A stretch of DNA of 64,000 nucleotides from Agromyces ramosus (GTDB lineage Bacteria > Actinomycetota > Actinomycetes > Actinomycetales > Microbacteriaceae): contig NZ_SGWY01000004.1 in assembly GCF_004216665.1 (NCBI RefSeq), forward strand, positions 339,468-403,467. Reading direction: 5' to 3'. Shown in pieces: positions 8,174 to 16,069 of this stretch. Each line of letters begins with the position of its first letter. Positions within the stretch are counted from its first letter, which is position 1. The position numbers and the translations under genes are program-made. The notes under the pieces were generated by a model. That model did not search any database. It saw nothing but the letters and a program-made list of their open reading frames with translations, and was not told where the DNA came from.

Positions 8174-9271
8174 ATGGGAAACGAGCCGGGGAACGCACGC
8201 AGGCCGGGCGCCTCCGTGGGGACTGTCGGGACAGTGGGCCTCGCGGAGGTCGCCGCCGAGGCCGGGGTGTCGCCCTCCACCGTGTCCCACGCCCTGAACG
8301 GAACGCGTGCGGTGCGTGCGGAGACGCGGGAGCGCGTCGTGCAGGCGGCCGCACGTCTCGGGTACGTGCCGAACGGCGTGGCGCGGCGGAGGCGTCGTTC
8401 GGCGGTCGTCGGACTCGTCATCGACTGCATCGCGACCACGCCGTTCGCCGGCCGAATCATCCGAGGGGTGCAGGAGGAGGCGCGCGAGCGCGACGCGCTG
8501 CTCATGGTGGTCGATTCCGGAGGCGACCTCGAGCTCGAGCAGGGCCACGTGAGGGCGCTCGCCGATCGCAGGGTCGACGGGATCCTGTTCGCCCGCAGCT
8601 CCCACCAGGAGATCGATCGCCCCCACGGCATCGACGACATCCCGTTCGTCCTCATCGACGCGGTTCCGACGCCCGGCTGGGCCGTGCCGGCGGTCGCACC
8701 CGACGAGCGCGCCATCGCGTCGGTCGCGGTCGCGCACCTCGTCGCCGCGGGGCATCAACACCTCGCGTTCATCAACTCGGCGGCGGACACGCCCGCGTCG
8801 CGTGGTCGTCACGCGGGATTCCGGTCCGCGGTCGAGTGGGCGGGGCTCTACGACATGCACGCGGTCGTCGAACGCACCACGCCCGATGCCGCGGGCGGCC
8901 GCCGCATGGGGCGTCGCCTGCTCGAGCGCGCCCCCGGCGTGCGTCCGACGGCGATCTTCTGCTTCAACGACCAGGTCGCGATGGGCGTCTACCAGGCCGC
9001 CGAGGCGCTCGGGCTCGAGGTGCCTCGTGACTGCTCCATCATCGGCGTCGACGATCTCGAGATCGTGGCCGCGGCGCTCGACCCGGGCCTCACGACCATC
9101 ACGCTGCCGCACCGCGAGATGGGCCGGTGGGGCATGCGGTCGCTGCTCGACCGCATCGAGGGTCGCGAAGTGGATGCCGCTGCGCCGCTCCTGCTCGCGG
9201 GCGCCTTGGTCGAGCGCCGATCGGTCGCGCCGCCCCGCCGGCGGCTCACGGACTGGCTCAGCCGGCGCTGA
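8174..9271 (+). CDS. LacI-family transcriptional regulator
   Basis: A 365-residue DNA-binding regulator. The helix-turn-helix is GLAEVAAEAGVSPSTVSHAL and the hinge helix is GYVPNGVARRRR, then a periplasmic-binding-protein-like effector domain (VVGLVIDCIATTPFAGRIIRG through GVDDLEIVAAALDPGLTTI). The start at 8174 is preferred because the -10 element leaves too little space for the in-frame ATG two codons earlier. It follows the GNAT gene but has its own promoter. No neighbouring catabolic gene is obviously its target; the kinase downstream is convergent. The effector is probably a sugar, by family. Confidence 0.9.
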   Translation: MGNEPGNARRPGASVGTVGTVGLAEVAAEAGVSPSTVSHALNGTRAVRAETRERVVQAAARLGYVPNGVARRRRRSAVVGLVIDCIATTPFAGRIIRGVQEEARERDALLMVVDSGGDLELEQGHVRALADRRVDGILFARSSHQEIDRPHGIDDIPFVLIDAVPTPGWAVPAVAPDERAIASVAVAHLVAAGHQHLAFINSAADTPASRGRHAGFRSAVEWAGLYDMHAVVERTTPDAAGGRRMGRRLLERAPGVRPTAIFCFNDQVAMGVYQAAEALGLEVPRDCSIIGVDDLEIVAAALDPGLTTITLPHREMGRWGMRSLLDRIEGREVDAAAPLLLAGALVERRSVAPPRRRLTDWLSRR

Positions 9272-9297
9272 GCGTTCGTGCCGCGGGACCGGGCTCG

Positions 9298-10227
9298 TCA
9301 GCTCGGGTAGGCGGGCTCGGCGTCGTGGTGCGGCATCCGGAGCAGCGCGCCCTCGTGGCGCACGGTCGCGGCCGCGATGACCATCGCCTCGTGGAGCGTC
9401 TGGGCCCACTCCCGGTTCGTCGTCGGCACGCCGCCGACGACCATGTGCCGCACGACCGCGGCGAGCGTCGCGTCGCCCGCGCCCATCGTGTCGACGATCG
9501 GGCCGGGAAGCGGCACGATGTCGGCGTGGATCGGGCGTTCGCCGGCGCGGTGCAGCGTGGCGCCGTCCCGACCCGCGGTGGCGAGCACGGCGCCGGGGTC
9601 GCGTGCGAGCAACCGATCGACGAAGGCGTCGAGCGAGTCGCCGAGCAGCAGGTCGGCGTCCTCGTCGCCGATCTTCACGAGCAGCGACCGCGAGGCGAAG
9701 TCCTCGAAGTTCGCCAGGAACGCGTCGCGATCGGCGAGCATGCCCGATCGCGGGTTGCCGTCGACCACGAGCCGATCGCCCGGACGGGAGATCGCCTCGA
9801 CGAGCGCCGCGTACTGCGCCGCGTCGTCGAACGGGAAGCAGCTCACGACCACGAGTTCCGCAGCGTCGAGCGCGGCCCGGGTCGCGTCGTCGAAGCGGAT
9901 GCCGCGGCGCTTCGCCGCCTCGTTGAACTCGTACCGCGGCTCGCCGTCGGTGCGGTCGGACACTGCGCGCGAGGTGCCATGCTCCGACGGACTCTCGACG
10001 AGCCGCACGCCGTAGTCGCGCAGGTAGGCACGGATGCGGGAGGCGGGCTCATCGTCGCCGAGCATCGCGACGAGCGTGACGTCCTGGTTGAGGAGCGCGA
10101 GTCCCACGGCCACGTTGAGCGCCGCACCGCCGACGAACTCGCGGGCGCCGTGCTCGTCGCGCAGCTCGTCGATGAGCGCGTCGCCGACGACGGTGATCCG
10201 CCTCGGCGACGGAGTCGCGTTCGTCAT
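9298..10227 (-). CDS. PfkB-family carbohydrate kinase, probable fructokinase
   Basis: A 309-residue cytoplasmic ribokinase-family enzyme, likely phosphorylating fructose delivered by the neighbouring ABC transporter. It shows the N-terminal ITVVGDALIDEL strand, the GG switch FVGGAALNVAVGLALL and the catalytic signature DTMGAGDATLAAVV near the C-terminus. The ATG at 10227 follows the lacI stop by only 4 nt and has GGGAAGG inside the end of that gene; an in-frame ATG 11 codons upstream lies within lacI. The lacI-kinase pair is divergent from frcBCA and the gene order points to fructose. Substrate specificity is inferred from context; other ketoses or adenosine-type substrates are possible. Confidence 0.85.
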   Translation of the reverse strand: MTNATPSPRRITVVGDALIDELRDEHGAREFVGGAALNVAVGLALLNQDVTLVAMLGDDEPASRIRAYLRDYGVRLVESPSEHGTSRAVSDRTDGEPRYEFNEAAKRRGIRFDDATRAALDAAELVVVSCFPFDDAAQYAALVEAISRPGDRLVVDGNPRSGMLADRDAFLANFEDFASRSLLVKIGDEDADLLLGDSLDAFVDRLLARDPGAVLATAGRDGATLHRAGERPIHADIVPLPGPIVDTMGAGDATLAAVVRHMVVGGVPTTNREWAQTLHEAMVIAAATVRHEGALLRMPHHDAEPAYPS

Positions 10228-10231
10228 GCGG

Positions 10232-11293
10232 TCAACCTTCCCCGCGCGGCAGGATCTCACCGGAGCCGCGCTCGATCAGTCGGGTCGGCACGATCGTACG
10301 CGCCGCTGGCTCGTGGTCGCCATCGAGGCGGGCGAACACGCGCTCGGCGGCCGTGCGCCCGATGCGCTGCGGATCCTGCGCGACGACGGTGATGCCCGGG
10401 TCGAGGAGGTCGGCGAGCGGCACGTCGTCGAAGCCCACCAGCGCGGTGTCCCGGTGCCGGCCGAGCTGTCGCAGCGCTCGGATGGCGCCGATCGTGACGA
10501 GGTTCTGGCTGCTGAAGATCGCCGTGGGCGGCGTGGGGGACTCGAGCAGCTCGAGGGTCGCGAGGCGGGCGGTCTCCTCGTCATGGAGGCCCTCGATCAC
10601 CGGCACGTCGCGGGTGGCGACGCCGGCGCGGCCGAGCTCCTCGAGGAAGCCCCGGCGCCGTTCGCGCGCGGTCTGGATCACGTGCCGGTCGCCGAGGTAC
10701 GCGACGCGGCGATGGCCGCGCTCGAGGAGGTGGCGGGTCGCGAGGGCCGCGCCGTCGGCGTTGTCGCTCACCACGGAGTCGGACGTGATGCCGGCGGGCT
10801 CGCGGTCGACGAACACGACCGGGGTGCCGCGCCTGAGCTCGGGGGCGAGGTAGGCCTGGCTTCCGGACACCGTGGTGAGGATGAGCCCGTCCACCCGTCG
10901 GCGGAGGAAGGCCGAGACGGCCTCCTGCTCCCGGTCGGGGTCGTCGTCGAGGCTCGAGGCGAAGACCGCGACGCCGCGCGAGAGCGCGACGTCCTCGACG
11001 GCACGGTGCACCGCACCGGCGAAGGGGTTGTCGACGCTGCCCACGAGGAGCCCGAGCGTGCGGGTGCGCCCGTCGGCGCGCCGCAGGTTGCCGGCGTGCA
11101 GGTCGGGTTGGTAGTCGAGGGTGCGGGCCGCCGCGTTGACCTTGGCGATCGTCGCGGCGGACACGTTCGGCTCCCCGTTGATCACGCGCGAGACGGTCTT
11201 CACGCCGACGCCGGCGAGCGCGGCGACATGCCGCATCGTCGGGCGCGAGCGCGCGGCATCCGGCGATGACGTCGCGTCTGACAACGATGTCAC
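10232..11293 (-). CDS. LacI-family regulator of the fructose/fructan genes
   Basis: A 353-residue repressor-type regulator: HTH TMRHVAALAGVGVKTVSRVI, hinge around LDYQPDLHAGNLRR, then a sugar-binding core (TLGLLVGSVDNPFAGAVHRA to VGFDDVPLADLLDPGITVV). The GTG start at 11293 is chosen because GGAG lies 8 nt upstream; an ATG 16 codons further upstream has no such site. The start codon and first codons overlap a copy of the TGACA-N4-TGTCA palindrome, which argues for autoregulation. The same palindrome precedes frcB and the GH32 gene, making this the likely local regulator. It is followed at 4 nt by the fructokinase. Confidence 0.9.
   Translation of the reverse strand: MTSLSDATSSPDAARSRPTMRHVAALAGVGVKTVSRVINGEPNVSAATIAKVNAAARTLDYQPDLHAGNLRRADGRTRTLGLLVGSVDNPFAGAVHRAVEDVALSRGVAVFASSLDDDPDREQEAVSAFLRRRVDGLILTTVSGSQAYLAPELRRGTPVVFVDREPAGITSDSVVSDNADGAALATRHLLERGHRRVAYLGDRHVIQTARERRRGFLEELGRAGVATRDVPVIEGLHDEETARLATLELLESPTPPTAIFSSQNLVTIGAIRALRQLGRHRDTALVGFDDVPLADLLDPGITVVAQDPQRIGRTAAERVFARLDGDHEPAARTIVPTRLIERGSGEILPRGEG
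11279..11292. promoter_or_regulatory. Operator copy overlapping the lacI start codon
   Basis: TGACAACGATGTCA on the plus strand; read from the regulator strand it is TGACATCGTTGTCA, beginning at the second base of the GTG start codon. Binding here would block the regulator's own transcription or translation start region. Confidence 0.7.
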
Positions 11294-11321
11294 GATTCGG
11301 TCTCCAATGTGTGTGTGCGAC

Positions 11322-11370
11322 TTGACTATACACATCAGCATGGTCTACACCTATGTTGACATCGTTGTCA
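11322..11370. promoter_or_regulatory. Divergent promoter region with operator, lacI/frcB
   Basis: The operator TGACATCGTTGTCA is at 11357-11370, 39 nt before the frcB start codon. A plus-strand TTGACT (11322-11327) with TACACC 18 nt downstream is a candidate promoter for the transporter. On the minus strand TATAGT (11324-11329 reversed) is a candidate -10 for the regulator. The operator copies at 11279 and 11357 are 78 bp apart, which would allow looping. Confidence 0.6.
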
Positions 11371-11408
11371 GGGTGACAGCGGTTCCCCCAACAAGAGGAG
11401 ATTCATCG

Positions 11409-12509
11409 ATGAATCACGCAGCACCGCGCGCGCTCCGCCGCCGCCTCATCGCCACGGGCTCGCTGGCCGCGGTGGCAGCACTCGCCTTCACGGGATGCGC
11501 ATCCGGCGCCTCGGGCGGTTCGACCGACGCCGGAGGGGACGACACCGTCGGCGTCTCGCTCATCGTGAAGACCACCACGAACCCCTTCTTCGTCGCCATG
11601 CAGGACGGCGCCGAGGCCGCAGCCGAGGACCTTGGTGTCGAGCTCACCATGGCGGCCGGCAAGGAGGACGGCGACGAGGACACCCAGATCCAGGCCGTCG
11701 AGAACGCGATCTCCAAGGGCGACGCCGGCATCCTCATCACGCCGAACGGTCCCGCCGTCGAGGACGCCTTGGTCAAGGCACGTGATGCCGGGCTCTTCGT
11801 GATCGCGCTCGACACGCCGCCCGCCGACCCCGAGTCCGTCGATATCACGTTCGCGACTGACAACTTCCTCGCGGGACAGAAGATCGGCGAGTGGACGGCG
11901 GCCAAGCTGGCCGGTGAGAAGGCCACCATCGCCATGATCGACCTGTTCGACGACAAGGTGGTGTCGGTCGACGTCGCACGCGACCAGGGCTTCCTCGACG
12001 GCATGGGCATCGATCTCGCCGATGACGCCGCGAACGGCGACGAGGAGGCCGCCGGCGCGTACAGCGGCGGCGACTACGAGATCGTCGGCAACGAGGCGTC
12101 GCAGGGCGCCGAAGACGGCGGCCGCACCGCCGCCGAGACGCTGCTCTCGAAGAACCCCGACATCAACGTCGTCTACACGATCAACGAGCCCGCCGCGTAC
12201 GGCGCGTTCGAGGCGTTCAAGGCCGCCGGCGCCACCGACGGACTCATCGTGGTGTCGGTCGACGGCGGCTGCGCCGGCATCGACGCGGTCAAGGAGGGGA
12301 TCATCGGGGCGACGAGCCAGCAGTACCCGGTCAAGATGGCCGAGCTCGGCGTGCAGGCGATCTACGACCTCGTCGAGTCGGGGGAGGCGCCCGAGAACAC
12401 CGAGGGCCTCGACTTCTATAACACCGGGGTCGAGCTCGTCACCGACGAGCCCCAGGACGGGGTCGAGTCGATCGACACGGCCGAGGCCGCCGACATCTGC
12501 TGGGGCTGA
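11409..12509 (+). CDS. frcB: Fructose-type ABC transporter substrate-binding lipoprotein
   Basis: A 366-residue lipoprotein that binds a sugar, probably fructose, outside the membrane and delivers it to the permease. The signal peptide ends in the lipobox LAFTGC (Cys at about residue 29), followed by a Gly/Ser linker. The mature part is a type I periplasmic-binding protein: VGVSLIVKTTTNPFFVAMQD, GILITPNGPAVEDALVKARD, and NVVYTINEPAAYGAFEAFK near the C-terminus, the last typical of FrcB-like proteins. AGAGGAG lies 8 nt before the ATG. It is the first gene of frcBCA and is preceded by the shared LacI operator. Ribose- or other ketose-binding relatives cannot be excluded. Confidence 0.85.
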   Translation: MNHAAPRALRRRLIATGSLAAVAALAFTGCASGASGGSTDAGGDDTVGVSLIVKTTTNPFFVAMQDGAEAAAEDLGVELTMAAGKEDGDEDTQIQAVENAISKGDAGILITPNGPAVEDALVKARDAGLFVIALDTPPADPESVDITFATDNFLAGQKIGEWTAAKLAGEKATIAMIDLFDDKVVSVDVARDQGFLDGMGIDLADDAANGDEEAAGAYSGGDYEIVGNEASQGAEDGGRTAAETLLSKNPDINVVYTINEPAAYGAFEAFKAAGATDGLIVVSVDGGCAGIDAVKEGIIGATSQQYPVKMAELGVQAIYDLVESGEAPENTEGLDFYNTGVELVTDEPQDGVESIDTAEAADICWG

Positions 12510-12550
12510 CGCTCCCGCATCACCCCGCCGGGGCGGTGCGACCCGGGCGA

Positions 12551-12579
12551 CGGATGCCCTGACCCGATATGGGCATCCG
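12551..12579 (+). promoter_or_regulatory. Intercistronic hairpin between frcB and frcC
   Basis: Perfect 9-bp arms CGGATGCCC / GGGCATCCG around an 11-nt loop, in the 122-nt gap after the binding-protein gene. Such stems commonly protect or partly terminate the upstream mRNA, so that more binding protein than permease is made. Confidence 0.6.
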
Positions 12580-12631
12580 CCGACACCGGCCGGGTCGCGC
12601 CGTCCCGCCACCAGACATCGGAGAACCAGAC

Positions 12632-13672
12632 GTGAGTCAGCACACGACCGAGCCGCCGACGGCGGCACTCGACCTGGCCGAGGAGTTCCTCGACCGCACC
12701 ACCCCGCTCAGCCGCATCCGCAACACGCTGCACCGCTATCCGGCCATCAGCCCGGCGATCGTGCTGGTGCTGTCGGTCATCGTGTTCGGACTGCTCAACG
12801 AGCGCTTCCTGAACCCGGCGAACCTGTCGCTCATCACACAGCAGGTCGCCGTGGTCGGCACCCTCGCGGTGGCCCAGACGCTCATCATCCTCACCGCGGG
12901 CATCGACCTCTCGGTCGGCGCGGTGATGGTGCTGAGCTCGATGGTGATCGCGCAGACCACCGTGCAGGCCGGGCTGCCAGCCGTGCTCGGCCTCTTCCTC
13001 GGCCTCGTGGTCGGCCTCGGCGCCGGCGCGCTCAACGGCTTCCTCGTCACCCGGCTCAAGCTGCCGCCGTTCATCGTGACCTTGGGCACCCTGAACATCT
13101 TCGTCGCGCTCACGCTGCTCTACTCGGGCGGTGCCACGGTGCGGGGCGGCGAGATGCCCGAACTCCTCACCTGGACCGGCGCCACGTTCAACGTGCTCGG
13201 CGTGAACTTCACCGTGGGCGTCGTCATGATGCTGCTGCTGTACGTGGTCATCGCGTTCATCCTCGCCAAGACCGCGTGGGGCAGGCATGTGTACGCCGTC
13301 GGCGACGACCCCGAGTCGGCCCGCCTCGCCGGCATCCGCGTCAACCGGGTGCTCATGAGCGTCTACCTCGCCGCAGGCGCGATCCTCGCGATCGGCGCGT
13401 GGATCCAGATCGGCCGCACCAACGCCGCCTCGCCCAACGCCGGCGTCGACCTCAACCTCGACTCGATCACCGCCGTCGTCATCGGCGGCACGAGCCTCTT
13501 CGGCGGTCGGGGCACCGTCTGGGGCACCCTGCTCGGCGCCCTCATCGTCGGCGTGTTCCGCAACGGACTCTCGCTCGCCGGTCTCGACGTGCTCTGGCAG
13601 ACCTTCGCCGTTGGCGTGCTCATCATCGTCGCGGTCTCCGTCGACCAGTGGATCCGAAAGGTACGCAAGTGA
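12632..13672 (+). CDS. frcC: Fructose-type ABC transporter permease
   Basis: A 346-residue integral membrane permease of the BPD_transp_2 (ribose/xylose/fructose) family. A soluble N-terminus of about 45 residues is followed by eight to ten hydrophobic segments, for example ISPAIVLVLSVIVFGLL and AVMVLSSMVIAQ. The family signature is visible as ILTAGIDLSVGAVMVLSS, and the coupling region as AVGDDPESARLAGIRVNRV. GTG at 12632 is chosen because GGAG precedes it at a suitable distance and an in-frame ATG 21 codons upstream has none. Its stop overlaps the ATPase start (GTGA). Confidence 0.88.
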   Translation: MSQHTTEPPTAALDLAEEFLDRTTPLSRIRNTLHRYPAISPAIVLVLSVIVFGLLNERFLNPANLSLITQQVAVVGTLAVAQTLIILTAGIDLSVGAVMVLSSMVIAQTTVQAGLPAVLGLFLGLVVGLGAGALNGFLVTRLKLPPFIVTLGTLNIFVALTLLYSGGATVRGGEMPELLTWTGATFNVLGVNFTVGVVMMLLLYVVIAFILAKTAWGRHVYAVGDDPESARLAGIRVNRVLMSVYLAAGAILAIGAWIQIGRTNAASPNAGVDLNLDSITAVVIGGTSLFGGRGTVWGTLLGALIVGVFRNGLSLAGLDVLWQTFAVGVLIIVAVSVDQWIRKVRK

Positions 13673-14529
13673 ACGCCAATGAACCGGCTGAGACGGCCGG
13701 CGACGCACACATCGACCAGGCCATCGGCGCATTCACGGGTGCCGCGGCCCCGTCGCCCGTCATCGAGGACACGCGAGTGCCGATCCTGCGGGCCCGCCGG
13801 CTCGTGAAGACGTTCGGCCGCGTGGTCGGCCTCGACGGGGTGAGCCTCGAACTCTACCCGGGAGAGGTGCTCGCCGTCATCGGCGACAACGGCGCCGGCA
13901 AGTCGACGCTCATCAAGTGCCTCACGGGCGCCGAGATCCCCGACGAGGGCGAGATCTTCCTCGACGAGAAGCCGGTGCACTTCAAGCGCCCGCAGGACGC
14001 CCGCGCCGCAGGCATCGAGACGGTCTACCAGAACCTCGCGGTGTCGCCCGCGCTCGACGTCGCCGCGAACCTCTTCCTCGGTCGCGAGGAACGGAAGAAG
14101 GGCGTCCTCGGCTCGGTCTTCCGCGTCGTGGATCAGAAGGGCATGCGGCAGAAGGCGAAGGACGAGCTGAAAGCCCTCGGCATCTCGACCCTGCAGGACG
14201 TCACGGTGCCCGTGGAGAACCTCTCGGGAGGCCAGCGCCAGGCGGTGGCCGTGGCGCGCGCCGCGGCCTTCGGCTCGAAGGTCGTCGTGCTCGACGAACC
14301 CACGGCCGCGCTCGGCGTGCGCGAGTCGAACCAGGTCCTCGAGCTCATCCGGAACCTGCGCGACCGCGGCATCCCCGTGATCCTCATCTCGCACAACATG
14401 CCGCACGTGTTCGACGTGGCCGACCGCATCCACATCCAGCGCCTCGGAAAGCGGGCCGCGACGATCACACCGGAGTCGCACTCGATGACCGACGCCGTCG
14501 CCATCATGACGGGGGCCGCGCGCGCATGA
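13669..14529 (+). CDS. frcA: Fructose-type ABC transporter ATP-binding protein (single domain)
   Basis: A 286-residue single-domain ABC ATPase energising the Frc permease. Walker A is GDNGAGKSTLIKC, the signature LSGGQRQAVAVARA, and Walker B VVVLDEPTAALGVRES; the last segment is characteristic of FrcA-like proteins rather than the two-domain RbsA type. A ~45-residue N-terminal extension precedes the ATPase fold. The GTG start overlaps the permease stop, with AAAGG upstream. The last bases overlap the ATG of the ABM gene, so all four genes are probably one transcript. Confidence 0.88.
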   Translation: MNANEPAETAGDAHIDQAIGAFTGAAAPSPVIEDTRVPILRARRLVKTFGRVVGLDGVSLELYPGEVLAVIGDNGAGKSTLIKCLTGAEIPDEGEIFLDEKPVHFKRPQDARAAGIETVYQNLAVSPALDVAANLFLGREERKKGVLGSVFRVVDQKGMRQKAKDELKALGISTLQDVTVPVENLSGGQRQAVAVARAAAFGSKVVVLDEPTAALGVRESNQVLELIRNLRDRGIPVILISHNMPHVFDVADRIHIQRLGKRAATITPESHSMTDAVAIMTGAARA

Positions 14530-14879
14530 GCTGGTCGAGCGAGGACGGCCGGGTCGAGCTCATCGCCCGGTTCACCGCCCTGCCCGGGCGGGAGGAGGAG
14601 GTCGCACGCCTCCTCCTCGCGCTCACGGCCATCGTTCGCGAGGAGCCCGGATGCCTCGCGTTCGAGCCGCACCGCGTCGCGCCCGCCCCCGGGGCATCCG
14701 CCGCGACATCCGGCCCCGAGCCGATCGGCACGGGCTTCGCCGTGGTGGAGGCGTACCGCGACGAGGCGGCGTTCGCCGCGCACCTCGCCGCACCGTACGG
14801 GGCGGAGTTCAACGCGGCGCTCGCGCCCCTGATCGTGGAGGACGGCTCGGTGCTCACGTTCCTGGCACCGATCGGCTGA
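14526..14879 (+). CDS. Small ABM-fold (antibiotic biosynthesis monooxygenase-like) protein
   Basis: A 117-residue protein with the dimeric alpha/beta ABM fold: VELIARFTALPGREEEVARLL at the N-terminus, EEPGCLAFEPHR in the middle, and YRDEAAFAAHLAAPYGAEF. Relatives include YgiN-like quinol monooxygenases, LsrG and many proteins of unknown substrate. It overlaps frcA by ATGA, so translation is coupled to the sugar transporter, an unusual position for a quinol oxygenase. LsrG-like members act on a phosphorylated pentose-derived signal, so a carbohydrate substrate is conceivable; that is speculation. An insertion ASAATSGPEP interrupts the usual beta-hairpin. Confidence 0.8.
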   Translation: MSWSSEDGRVELIARFTALPGREEEVARLLLALTAIVREEPGCLAFEPHRVAPAPGASAATSGPEPIGTGFAVVEAYRDEAAFAAHLAAPYGAEFNAALAPLIVEDGSVLTFLAPIG

Positions 14880-14937
14880 GCCCGGCGGCGGCGCCCTGCG
14901 CTCGACGCGGGCGCCGTCGTCGTCTGCGCCTGCGGCG

Positions 14938-15897
14938 TCAGGCGTGGTCGGCGCGGTAGGCGGCGACGGTGCGCTCGAGCGCTTCGGGGATCGGCGTCGC
15001 CCGCACGCCGAGGGCGGCCATGCGGCTCGAGTCGACGACGAACGGCTCCTCGAACTCGTAGGCCATCTCGACGAGCTCGCGCACGGTGGGGTTGAAGATC
15101 CCGACGGCGCGCAGGGCGGTCTTCGGCAGGCCGCCGATGCGCGGTCGGGTGCCGGCCAGCCGCGAGAACTCCTCCACCATGGCGCGGCTCGACCACGGCT
15201 CGGGGTCGTTCGGCAGGTGCCACGCGGACCCGACGACGTCGGCACGGGTGCCCAGCACGGCGAGGCCCTCGCCGATGTCGGGGAGGTAGGTGTAGTTGTG
15301 CACCAGGTCGGGGTCGCCGAACAGCGAGACCCGCCTGCCCGCGACGACGGCGTCGAGCACCCGGTCGCCGAGGGGCGAGGCGATGCCGGCGCCCGGGCCG
15401 TAGTAGTCGGACGCCCGTCCGCTCACGACCTCGACCCGACCGGCACGGTGGGCGGACCAGAGCTCGTCGGCCATCTCGAGGCGCACGCGCCCCTTGCGCG
15501 TGTGCGGATGCTGCGGACTCTGCTCGGTGAGCGGCCGCCCTCCGGGGCGGCCATACGAGTAGACGTTGTCCATGTTCACGAACCGCGCTCGCGCGGACTC
15601 CGCGGCGGCGAGCACCGCGCGCTGCAGCGGCGGGAAGTCCTCGGCCCAGCGGTGGTATTCGGGGTTCAGGGTCTGGTACACGGATGCCGCGCCCCGCGCC
15701 GCGCTCGAGGCGAACGCGGCATCCGTGGCGTCGCCCGTCACGAGCTCGACCGCGCGCAGCGCCTCACGGTCGCGACCGAGCGCCGCTCGACCGCGGCGGT
15801 TCACGAGGCGCACGGGCAGGTCGCGGCGGACGAGCGCGAGCGCCGTCGCGCGGCCGACGGGACCCGACCCGAAGACGACGTGCACGGGCCCGGTCAT
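14938..15897 (-). CDS. NAD(P)-dependent epimerase/dehydratase-family protein (atypical SDR)
   Basis: A 319-residue extended/atypical SDR, cytoplasmic. The nucleotide-binding motif is VVFGSGPVGRATALAL, close to the N-terminus. FVNMDNVYSYGRPGG matches the active-site strand region, and YYGPGAG and VHNYTYLPDIGEGL are typical of this family. The classical YxxxK is not evident. The ATG at 15897 sits directly before the Rossmann strand; the upstream extension is not conserved-looking. It is divergent from a TetR-family gene and the gap contains a strong palindrome, so it is probably the TetR target. The substrate is unknown. Confidence 0.85.
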   Translation of the reverse strand: MTGPVHVVFGSGPVGRATALALVRRDLPVRLVNRRGRAALGRDREALRAVELVTGDATDAAFASSAARGAASVYQTLNPEYHRWAEDFPPLQRAVLAAAESARARFVNMDNVYSYGRPGGRPLTEQSPQHPHTRKGRVRLEMADELWSAHRAGRVEVVSGRASDYYGPGAGIASPLGDRVLDAVVAGRRVSLFGDPDLVHNYTYLPDIGEGLAVLGTRADVVGSAWHLPNDPEPWSSRAMVEEFSRLAGTRPRIGGLPKTALRAVGIFNPTVRELVEMAYEFEEPFVVDSSRMAALGVRATPIPEALERTVAAYRADHA

Positions 15898-16008
15898 GCG
15901 ATCATCGCCATGGCGGATCCGTCGGCCTCGTGGGCGGGTGAGACGGCCGTCGTGGGCCGACCTGCGGGATGGACCATGGAACGCATGCACCTCGTCGCGT
16001 AACTCTGC

Positions 16009-16040
16009 ACACCGTGCAGTGATATAACACTGTACGGTGT
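16009..16040. promoter_or_regulatory. 32-bp near-perfect palindrome, TetR operator overlapping -10
   Basis: Half-site ACACCGTGCAGTG and its mirror CACTGTACGGTGT flank a central ATATAA; only two pairs and one central position break symmetry. The centre supplies TATAAC, a good -10 for the plus-strand tetR gene, and its complement TTATAT for the epimerase. TetR-family repressors usually bind such palindromes beside their own gene. Confidence 0.8.
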
Positions 16041-16069
16041 GTTGAGATGAATCGCAAGCGTGCACGAGC

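Noticed and set aside
14938..15897. Longer start of the SDR protein (to 16212)
   Set aside because: The extension crosses the TetR operator and the divergent tetR start region and has no recognisable domain.
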